This document shows, piece by piece, positions 37,301 through 49,300 of a stretch of 64,000 bases of DNA. Position 1 is the stretch's first letter; each line of letters starts with the position of its first letter. Below the pieces are notes generated by a model. The model made no database searches. It saw nothing but the letters and a program-made list of their open reading frames with translations, and had not been told where the DNA came from. This DNA is from Saccharina japonica (taxonomy: Eukaryota > Sar > Phaeophyceae > Laminariales > Laminariaceae), in contig MEHQ01003624.1 in the NCBI GenBank assembly GCA_008828725.1, positions 139,501 through 203,500 of the forward strand, in the 5' to 3' direction. A program made the position numbers and the translations under genes.

Positions 37301-40300
37301 TACACATATATACGAGGTTCATACGTATATTTCACTTTTTTGTTGTTACCCGTTTCTTCTGAATATGTCACAAAAAGTACACCCAGCTCCTATTAATAGG
37401 GCAAGCATGTTGTCGTTGAGCATCGATTTAGGGGGAATCAGCCGCGTCGGCCTCACGCCAGTTACATACACACCCTGAGGGGTTCTTTCTCCGCAGGGTG
37501 TTGGTATCGAAAAGATGCCACAGGTGTCACAAACGACGGTCATGTTCGAGCCACTTGCGAGTGAGTCGCCTCGCAGAAACTCGAACACGACCTTCGTTTA
37601 TGACACCTGGCGGCAGTATCAACAAGCGGCATTGGCCTGGACCTGCGGAGAACCACAGAGTGTATAATAACTGGCGAGAGGCCGACACAGCTGGTTCCCC
37701 TCCAATCGGTATCCAGATCAAACGTGAGCCCCGCACACAGCAGCAAAGCACGTGCGTGCTGATCAGAGCGCGACAATGCAAGACAGAGTGGGCGAGAGCT
37801 AGCATGTCGTCGAGATTCTGCAGCTCATTTCCCCCCCCCCCCGATTTTGATGTTTGTGGGCCTTTTTTTCGTCCATACTTCATACCAGGTATAGTATTTG
37901 TAAGGATGGGGTTATAGTCCGGACACGCTGGGTTTTGGACTTGCTTCTTTTGTTCAAACCACACACAAAAAAACACACGCAACTCTTATGTGCGTATATA
38001 CGTATATACGTAGAGCTAGCATGTTGCAGTCGACCCCCCCATGTTTTGCATGCACAGCGCAGCGCAGCCCAATGAGCCCTGCACAAAGGAGCGAAGCACA
38101 TACGAGTATTACGGAGGACCATAGTATATAGAACCTACCGTACACACTAAAACCTATAAATACATGTACAAAATTGCAGCTGCTGCTCGGAGAGAGCTCG
38201 ACAGCTTTTCTTAGACGTAGATTTTTGCCCTTTTCGCGATAGCTCGCGATAGCTCGCGATAGCTCGCGATGAGGTCCACCCGGCGGCACGCAACTCGCTC
38301 ATCGTGCTCGACGATCCCTGCTCTGTTTACTCTGCAAAGGGCGGCCTCGGCCTCGTCCTACACGAGGCCCACGGGGGCACGTTTGTTTGAGGATTTATTG
38401 CCTATTTGTCACAGGCTCGCTATATAAACGCACGTCGTTTTTATTTTTTCTGACAGTCCCGTGCGGGATGATTATCTGTTTTGGACCGAGACCCCAAAAA
38501 TATCTACCGCATGCGCTCCTCAGGAGCGTGTCGGGAGAATTGATCGGTTTACGTGCCCGTCGGCCTGGCTATAGTACCGGGCAGGGCCTCGCGTGCGCTC
38601 GCGGGCGTGAACATGCGAGCGGTCGGCGCTGCAGCAACGTTTACCAAGAATATGGTGATGGAGAGCGCACATACAAAACACACACGCTCTTTTTTTTTTT
38701 ACACGCAGCTACTACATGCATAAATAAGCAAAGATTCCGTTTTTTTGTATCGACTATGAATACGAACCCGGATTTTTGTAAGACCACGTACTACTACTAT
38801 TAATACTACTATACTGCTGATATACACGTACGTACGTACGCACGTATGTATGATACAGTAGTACCAGCACCACAGCAGATACAGACCTGTGTATCATGGG
38901 TTCATACGTGTGTGGTACACCAGCAGTGTGATACTATGATACTATTAATACTGCTGTTTGTTGTTTCTGTTCGTATGCCAGCGATGGACACTCCAACTTT
39001 CCCAATAAAATTACGGTGATGGTCGAGAATTTACTTTTTTTCGAAAAAAGCGGTTCCGAATTCATTATTATTACCAGTATACGTATACTCGTACTCGTAT
39101 TACATTTATAGTTGTCCCGTGGTCTACATGCAAGATCCAAGATTATGTTTTTATGCTCGATGCTGGATTTTACGAACAACTTACCGCTGATACACGTACG
39201 GATTTTTATAGCTTACTGCTGATATACACGTACGGACGTACGTACGTACGTATCATAATACCTCAGTACCACAGACAGGGTGATATTTACAAGGAATAAG
39301 AAATTCGGGAGCCGTTATATTGAAGTTCGTATGCATCCTCTCCTCTCATGTAAATAAGAAAACTTGCCTCCATTTGTGAGTGTTTCTCATTAGGTGTCCT
39401 GTACTACTGCTGTACACCCCTTGGCAGTACAGAGTCGCTTTGTTCGCCCTAAGCTTAGCTATTAATCTACCTCAGTAGACTACTCCTCGCCGTTACGGGC
39501 ATTGCGCGTAGCCGCAGGCGGGCGTCAGCCCGCCGCGTCGAAGCCCCCCTTGTATATATATATATATTTACCTATTTTCCTTACGTACAGCATTTGGTCC
39601 TATTTACTATTTACGATGGTCCCGCGTAATATCATACCTGGTACGCACGTACGTACGTGCCGATCAGAGCGCAACAACGCAAGCAAGCAGACAGGGTTGG
39701 CGAACAACAAACACATCGTGGCGTCGAGCATGTACTTATCTACATTTCGCTGTGTGCTCTCGTAAACGAACGAAGAAATCGAAAACTGCTGGGCCAAAAT
39801 ATGCAACAGGTACAAGGGTTTGCGTCTGACAACGCCCGCTCATTGAAGCGAGCCCAAGGTCTTGGCGTTGGTGTCTAGATGGAAGGACGTCCGTGCGCAG
39901 ACCTGTTCACAATGAGCGAATGCAAAGCACCGTCACCGGGCTTGCATCTAGGCATTGTACATAAAGGGCGCTATACAGCTACTGCACTGTAGTACGCGAC
40001 AGCTGTTAAGAATCTGATCATTGAGAACTTGCGGCTGGAATTTTGGGGGGGAAATAAGAAGGGAAGGCGACCTCTTTGTGCTGAAAATAGTGTGGAACAC
40101 ACCCAGTCTTACATGAGAATTTCAGTCTGGCGAAAAATAAGAGATGATTAACATCTGCCGCGTGCTGTATGCTAGGTGGATGAGTAAACGAAGAACAAAC
40201 GCGTACCCGGTACATTTTTTAGAAGAACTGCAATTACTGTGATATGTAGTCCATACGCTGCACGTTGCATGTGGCGTAGCTATGAGAACAGATCTCCGGC

Positions 40301-43300
40301 ATACGAACATGTAAGCATGGCGGGAGAAGGAGACGTACGTATCGAGATGACGGGAAGTTTAAATAACATACTTCACGCATGGAAAGCGAAACGGCGAAGC
40401 ACCGAACGCGTGCTCGTATAGTGAAGATCGCGGGAAGATCGAACGATGGAAAACAACTGTATACCTGGTACCTGGTATATTATATGGCTTGCAAAGATGA
40501 GTTTCGACGACATCCTCGATCACAGCTGTCGTTTTTACTTTTTTCTATATATAGATATAGATATCTTACACGAGATGTGTATCCTGCATGAGGCCATATG
40601 CCATATAAAACCCACACTCGTATTACGCGGGATCAGAGTATCACATGATATCACACCCAACTTACGAATATGAGTTTCGACGAAGTCCTTATCCTCGATC
40701 TCACAGCTGTTTTTTTTTTTTTTTTTTTTTTTTAAATATGCAAAGTTGGTATGTTTGCGTCTGACGATGCCCGCTCGTTGAAGCGACCCCAAGGACTTGG
40801 TGTTGGCGGGCAGTCAGTGGAAGGACGTGCGTGCGCGGATATATTTACAATAATATGCGAACCGCCATCACTGGGCCTGCATGTAGGCATCGCACACAGA
40901 GGGCGCTGTGTACTGGATGGATGGGCAGACGGGGAACGAACGCGTGCTTACGGTATAAGAACGACTGAAATACTATTGCGGGGGAGCATACAGTAGTAAA
41001 TACTAGTAAGCAGGACCTATGGTGAACACAAAAAACAGTATATTTTCCTATTTTCACGAACAACATTTGGTCCCATTTACTATGGTCCCCCGTCACAGGA
41101 TACGGGTGTATGCGCCTGGTATGTATTGGTATATTACACGTATATATGTACGTTCATACACAATGTGAGAGACGCACGAGCCGGCAAACTTAAGGGACAA
41201 ACTTTGTAAAAACATCTCGGAGATGTGTCGGTGCGCCACGAGAAACTTTATTCGAGGGGAGCGGAAAGTTCTATGATGCGTGTAGACAACGAGGAACGCA
41301 CAATGCATAGAAAACGGCGCAACGTTGATCATATTGAAAGCCATTGCGGCCCTTACAATCATCGGCTGGCTGTACGGGCGATGGAGCTATCGGGAGAGGG
41401 TCTGAATCTGAACACATCGTGGAGCTACTGAGAGAGGGTCTGAACGCATCGCCGTGCGACACACATTATCATGTGGTTTGCCTTCCGACGATGTGCAGGG
41501 CATTTACTCATTCAGAATGAAAAGGCTGACACAGTTCGTCGAATACCACCAATCCCATCCAACTAATTATCCTCCCCCGCGTCTACTCAATTGAATACGC
41601 ATTACCACCCTTTGCCCATAGATTGTACCTGCTATATCTCTATTCGCCGTGCGTCCTACTATTAGTACATACTGAGCGCTGCGGTTCATATAATATCCTT
41701 ACAATAGTTATACAACAGCTTACACGCAGCATCAGCAGCAGCAGCAGCAGCTAGCTGGTGATGCGCGAAGGGCTCGCCTTTACTTCCAGGCTCATGATAC
41801 AATATACTGATGTACAACACTATTCACGGCAGGATTTTTTTTCTGTCCGTGCTTTCGCTGTCTTGTGTATGTACGGTATGATATGATACATGCATGCATA
41901 CATGCATGCATGTGGAGTCCGGATTGTTTTCCTGGAGGAACATGGGGCTGTTGGCATTTGCAAGTCGTCAAATTATCACCTAGCTTTGGACCCTCGTCCG
42001 CTTTCATCCGCATATTTTTGTTCTATTCTTCCTTCTTGGCGAGCGTAGCGGGCGAAAGACGCCGGCGGAGCGAAGTGCCTTGTACAATCCTACTGATATC
42101 AGCCCGTATATATCAGGGCTATTTACGAGTCAGGTCAAATATACAGTAGGCGATATATGTTAAGAATCTCTTATTTTTGGCCAGACTGGAATTCTTATGT
42201 AAGACTGGGTGTGTTCCACACTATTTTCAGTACAAAGGGGTCGCATTCTTCTTTTTCCCCCCAAAATGTCAGTCTCAAATTCTTAATTATCAGATTCCTA
42301 ACATCTGTCGCGTATTGACTTGTATCGCGGGTCGGGTCAGGATTTTGTTTTTATCTCACGGGTCGGGTCGAGTCAGGAGCTTTTTAAACTCTCACGGGTC
42401 GGCCCGGGCCACCCTTACCCGACCCGACCCGACCCGACCCGCGAAGGTTGACCCGACCCTTGAACAGCCCTGCCTGGTGTATATCCTATTGGCACAGCAC
42501 ATGAGCCCGCATATATAATGTTGACATCAAACCGCCGGGGTGGACAGGGGACTCTTGAGTACCATCCCGGGGGTTTCACTGCAGGGGCCATGAAGATCCC
42601 ATACGTAGTACTTCACGATTTCGGTGCTGGTGACAGATATCGCGTACGACCCAGTACATGTTTCGTCGTACTGTAGCAACTATTGACATCAGCCGGTGTG
42701 GGTGACACCCGTATCAGCCGGTTTTGGTGTCAGCCTGTGCATGTATGGTACCTGGCATTGATGTCACCCACCTCTTCTGGTCCCCGGACGAGGTTCGAAA
42801 ATGACACGCGCTCGACTACAGCTGTAGACTCATCCCACGGTAGAGGCGTAGCACAATTTTCTGAGCTCACATGAGGAGCTCAATATCTCACCGAAACCTG
42901 ACCTCGAAGACATTCGTTCGCGCAACTCGATCAAAGCTTCCAATGCGGTAGTCCAAAAACAAACGCACCAGTAAAACAATATTAATATCCGGTGGTTACT
43001 CACGTGAGGAGCTCAACCGGTCAGAAAATGTTGAGCCAAAAAGTGGTACCCTTACCGTGGGATTTCTCTGCAGGTAGTATTTTTGTTTTGTTTTGGTAGC
43101 AGCATCCGTTCAAAATGTCAGAGATTATTGCACTGCTGTATCAGGTACCGTGTACTCGTAGAGCTATGGCAGCCCTTTTCTGGGCCATGTGTCGGGTTTA
43201 TATGGCAGCTCTCTTCTCGTTTTTTGCTCGAGGCCTGAGTGGTGTCTACTTTGGAGGGGGGTTGCGGTGTGTGCGTGGCTCGGGGGGGCGGACCCGCGGG

Positions 43301-46300
43301 GCAGGCGGCACGGGGGGAGGGCGTTCCAGTACCGGCAAGCGCTCTGTGCCCCGGCTGCCCCGGGAATTAGGTGCTGTATTTTTGGCCGCTGTACGTACTG
43401 CTTTATTTTTGTGACCACGGGGCTAGATTTCAGGGCGATGAGCTGCGCATAAGTGTTTAAATATTGTGTCCTTATCATCATCATTTTTATCATTTTCATC
43501 AGCGTTGTCATAATTATCATCCTCGTCATCATGCAGTATAGCCAACGTTAGTCTGCAGTGGCAGTGGTAGGCTGTTGTATGTTGTTCAGTGCCACGTATG
43601 TGATGCTGTTTTGGTGGACTTTGCGAGGGACATTTGTTTTTCGCAGCAGTTGTGCTGGCGAGGGTACCCGCGGTGCGGGAGGCGGCTACTGCTGTCGAGG
43701 TTAGGGGCCTGTACCTACCTAGGCTGATCGGACTCGTTCTGTTTCGCTGGCCTAGGCGATGATGCTGTCGCCGAGCTGGAAGTTCATACGACGCGGCAGG
43801 CGTTTTTCGTTCGATTTTCCCCCTGCGCTCTCGCTTTTTTGTTCCAACGATGTGACCGCTGTTGTGTACGTGTAACGCGTAACCCTTTTCCCATCTCCAA
43901 AAATGCTCCTACGCTTACCGTAACCCTTTTCCCCTCTCCAAAAATGCTCCTACTCTTTTTTTCGAGTGTTTAGTCCTCAAAACGAAGGTCCAATGGCAAA
44001 GGGGTCAAATAACTCTTCTTTTTTTTTGTGTGTTTCCGTTGAAGCCGCGCGTGACGGCCGTCGCGCGATTTTTGTCGTTTTCGCTTTTCCAACGGAAGAG
44101 AACAACCTCGGCTGCACGGCTAATTATTGCCCCTGGCCTACGCTTGATCAGTCAAAAGCCGGGAGCGAGCTCCTGTTTTTTTTCTGTACAGGTTATCTGG
44201 TGACATCTTTTGCTTCTGGTCCATCGCACAAAAGGCCTGCCGCGAAACCCCCACCCTTGTGTTGTCGCCCCCTCAATCCCACCCTATTACCTAACCCTCC
44301 TCCGACCCTGCACCGCTACCGTCGCCACCGCCGCCGCCTCCGCCGCTTTTGGCGAATGTGTCCCCTGTTCTCTCCTGGAAACCCTTTGCTATAGGAGGCG
44401 CCCGGCCGACGGGACGCGCGGCGCGTGCTGGAGTGCCTGCAGCGCTCGCTTAAGATTGCGGACGCGTGTATGACCGGCGGGGTCAACGCGCAGCTGTTCA
44501 TCGAGATCCTCAACCACTACGTCTTTTTCTTCGAAGCCGATAACCCCGAGGTATGTATTATACCACTCTGTCCCGGAATATAAGAACATTTTTGACATTA
44601 ATATTGAGTAAAAACGGTTCTTATATTTAGGGACATAGTGGTATGCATATAGGATACCATTCATTATGTTTTAGTTGCATATGTACCGGTAGAAAGTACC
44701 TCAACATTCCTTCAAATTGTATACCAGGTATAGTTCCAAGCATATATATATATATACAAGGCTTTCCTACGGAGTGGTCTTAATATAGTAAAGGCGACGC
44801 AAGAAAAACGGGTTACCTCGCCAGCAGCAGAGCGTCAACATAATGCACAGCAGCAGCTAGCTGCAGCAGCTGCAGCAGCAAAAAAGACAGAAGCAACAAA
44901 CTGCACTGCTGCATCTTCATCTAAAGCCAAGGAGTGCGGACAAAGCGTTTATTGTGTAGACAAAGAAGGAAACTAATAACAATAAACATTGTGCACGTAG
45001 ATATATACGAACTCTCGTTTTATGTTTTACCATGCTGCCACCTGCTGGTCGAACATTTACGTACAGATACATACTATATATACATTGAGGGGAAATGTAG
45101 AGTTTTTTTGTTTGTTTCCCATTTATAGTAGTGCCAAGAAGCTTGTCTCCGATGGCATGGTTGCTGTCGTATACAAGTAGTAGCTCGTATATATTTTTCA
45201 AGTAAATACATTATAGGCCAACGAATAAGCAAGAATTTAATAAAAAAAATAGCCTGATAAGACCTATGCCAATGGGAAAGCAAAGTTACCCTAAAAAGTT
45301 TGAATTTCTAAGATCCCCGCCAATTTTTTTTCAGAACAAGCTTGCTATGGGACCGATTATTAAAACGGATGTTAGTTCGAAGCGGCGAGATTCCGAGTCC
45401 TCGACAGACATGGATCGACGAAACCAACGACTGCGTCATGAATTCTGAACGCGGTGCGCTCGTTACGGGCTCCGACCCATCCTAGAGTCACCGTGTTCAC
45501 ATGATGGCCGGTGATATGTGGCGGGCGCTGGCCAGGCGTCTGATAAACAATGGGCTGCTGGTGTGCATAAAACAGATGACAAGTTTTCTCGATCCGTCTC
45601 AAATGGCAAAAAAGACTTTTTTTTTCGGGTTTGGGAGAAGAGCGTAGGACGCCGCTGGCAATCTCTCGCCCCCTAGACCATGGATCCACCTTATACCTTC
45701 GAGGCCGTCATCTGCACTCGTTGGCCTTGCCCGACCCGAAGCGAGTTGGCCGTGGGCTGAGTCTATGTCGAGATCGAAGGTCTATCGTCGCACGAGCTGA
45801 TTTTTATTAGGGTGTAGACGATTTGCAACGAGAAAAAGCAAATTGCGCCGCCTGCAGCCGTTTGAAAAAAAAAAAGAAAAAAATCAAACATTTTTTCTCT
45901 TTTTTCCCACAGCGGCGGTACGAGCGCATCTTCAGCCTGAAAATTCCAGGGAAATATTTCAAACATCGCTTTCAAACATGGCTTTCCCATTGGCATAGGT
46001 CTAAGGCTCACGTTTGTGGGGCGCTAAGAAAATTGGGCTGAGAAGATGTCCTCAGCGACGAGCGCTACACTAAATCCTATATAATAACCTATGCTCGAAG
46101 TTGTTCAAGCTTGGTGTCACAATAAGGTTGTGTAAATATTACCTGCTCACATTACGATACATGTACTCGTCGGGGTTTCTTGTCAGCGGGCCCATACTGC
46201 AGTGTAGTAGTTTAAGCGTGTCTCCAATAACGTGGTTGCTGCCGTATATCTGTTACAGTAGTATTGATATTACTATTAACAGTAGGTTTCATTCAAATTA

Positions 46301-49300
46301 GAGTACCCCCGATGTACAATACCTGGTACGTACTCGTACGCAGCTACTCGTACGTTGCTTGACTTGCAGTTTCACGGTTCCTTAGTCATTGTAAGTTGTT
46401 TGTAAAGCATTTACGAGTACGACGTACGTCGTACGACTTCCAAGTAGTTTACCCCAAATATGTAGCGTGCTTGTAATTGTTAAAAGTTCTCAAAACTCGA
46501 ACCCCCCCAAAGGTATTTCGCCGCCCAACCAACAACGTGGTTGCCGCTGTAAAACTTCAACTTATCTCACTCCAATCATTCCAAGCAAATACCGTACGTA
46601 TGTATCACACCGGGTGATCTGATAACACACACCCTATTTTTACTTTTATTTTATTTCTCTATCCCATTTATTATCTTCGCACTTCTGTCTTTCTCCCTCC
46701 CTAGTCGTAACTCAGATCCGGGGTCACAAAGTAGGCTCCTCTCCCTCCTCCCCCACTACGGTTCTTGCCTTGATTTTTATCGCGCAGGGGGTTCAGCCTT
46801 CCCAACGCTCGCAGATCTTCATCGAAATTTGCTAACTCACGCTCTCGCGCTTTCCGCTACGAGTACGTCGTAGTCAAGATGATTTTTTGCGAAAAAAAGT
46901 CCCTACGAGCATGCACTCGGGGGGGCTCGAATTCACGATCTTGACTCTTAACAAGCTTCGTGGTTACCTGCTAGCCCACCGGGGCGACCTATACAAGCCG
47001 AATTTGTATGCGGATCTACCTCGACAGAGGGGCGAGCGACGCGGCTATGGGAAAAAGTCTTGACGAGATCTTCCCAAACCCGCTATTTTCGTTTGCGTGT
47101 GCCCCTCTAATAAGCCACCACCCCTCTAAGGCACGTTTTCGGAGAAAATCGGCTCTGAAAAATCATCCCAGGGGGTGTGTTATCTTGTCATGTTGATTAC
47201 AGCACGGGGGGGGTGTTATCTTTATCACACGGCTGATACGATCGTGTGTCCCCGATATGTAGCGTGCTTGCAGTTGTAAAACCCAACTCACCACTCTTAT
47301 TTCAAGTAGTCTGTCCGCGATACCGTGGGGTGCCGTTGTAAAACTTGTCCGACTCTAATTCCAAGTAGTTTTTTTGCCGGAAAAGGTTTTAAGAACTGTC
47401 CTGCCCTCGTTTTCGGGGACTACCTAAAATTTATACCTTGTCTTGACATTTCTACCTGGATAGCGTTCGCAGCTGGAAAGGGGTTAGGGTTACTCTTGTA
47501 CTTTTTGGTATTCAACACCAGCAGTTGGTTTTCTTGTTCGGACTTCGGACTTGTTCTAGCAGGCATTTTCGGGGCCCTGCCCCTTCTGCGAGATATATTG
47601 TTAATTATTTTTGCTGTGTTCACCAAAACTCCTTGGTACCGCCTTCGTCGATCGATCGTCTATCTTCGGTGTTTAGGCGGTAGGTTAAGCTCTATTGCTG
47701 CATTGCCGTTGGCTGTGTGGTTTTGCTGTATTGCCATTGTGTCGCTTTGCTATATAGGCGTTGTGTTGATGTATTGCTCGATTGTCATTGTTGTTGTTCT
47801 ACGAAGTATGTAGTCTTTTATATTAACAGCCGATTTTCATAATTGAGAATTGCCTTTCCGATTTGAATGACAATCGATTCTAGCAGTTTGTTGTTTTTGA
47901 AGAGTTGTATTTCGCTCACAATCAAAATGCAACTTATAATATATGTTCCTCGATGGTAGGTATCGATCCACAAAAACAAATGGAAATCAGCCTTGACAGG
48001 CTCGTAAAACAGAGGATACAAGGGAAATGATATTTAGGGGCGAGGTACTTCGCCCATAAATCCCGATTGTGTTGGATATTCGATATCTTGAGACCGCCGA
48101 TGCCGATTTTGGTTGTTTTTTTTGTCATCGACGGCTGTCACAAATAACATTAGTTTACAGTTTAATTTTTACTGTGAGGGAAGTCCATCTCTTACACTAC
48201 AAAACCCAATATTTTCGATCATCATTCTCATCGGAAAGGCAATTCTCAATTAGGAAAATCGGCTGTTTATTGCTTCACGAGTGCGGCCATCGGTTGTATC
48301 TTTCCATGTACACTGGGTACCCCGAGTCAAGAGCGCCCGAGTTAAGAAAGAGCATTCTGGAGTTAAGAAACGGTCAAAACGGCTTGTGCCACCTATAATA
48401 ACAGCCAGATATTCCCCACTACAGATAAGAGCAATATGCAGTTAAGAGCGCCTGTTTCGGCCTATCCACGGGGCGCTGATAACTCGGGGTATTCACTGGA
48501 CGAGTATGATGTTCTTATGATGTGCTGGGGCCGGAAGGATTCAGCAGGCGGCAGGGATGCTCGTTCCCCAAGGCTCGATATGTGTGATTTTGTTTGTGCA
48601 GCAGTCCCTCGCATGTATGTAGCATGTAAAATGTAAACCTCGGTGTTTTTAGCATGCTGAGCATGTTTTAATAATCCCTGCGGATGACTTCAGTCGCTTG
48701 TTAATGGTACATATTATATGATTTCCGTGACTTCCAGTCACATGTGAAGCCTGTAACTTTGAAATAGTGTTAACATGTACGGTAAATAACCCTGTGACTT
48801 TCAGTGTCATGTACCGGTAAGTAAACTCTCCGTACCATATGAGATAATATACCGTAAGTAAACTCTCTGTACCATATGACCTTTACGGTAAAGAAACCCT
48901 ACGGGTTTTCGTCATGTACGCACTACCTGGTACACTGCTGTAAACCCCGTGAAATTTTGGTTCCAACGTAAATGTAAGCCGTGTGATTTCCAGTCGCATG
49001 TAAAAACCCAGTGACTTTCAGCAGCATGTCAGCATGTAGGATATGGTGCATATTGAACCACACCCGGTGGCTTGCAGTTTCGTGTGGTAAATAACCCTGT
49101 GACTTTTCAGTAATATGTCAAAACGTACGTATACACGGTAAATAAAGCCAGCGAGTTTCAGTATCATGTACCAGTAAACATGTGACACGTAAATAAATCC
49201 TGTGGCTTTCAGTCCCATGTACAAACATGTGCCATAAACCCTACGTAAGACTCTCATGTTGACATACAAACCTTGTAGCTTTCTTTATCACATAAGCATG

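Noticed and set aside
47325-47813. 162-residue hydrophobic plus-strand frame that looks like a membrane protein
   Set aside because: T-rich DNA automatically encodes hydrophobic residues; no domain, intronic position, ends just before a transposable element.
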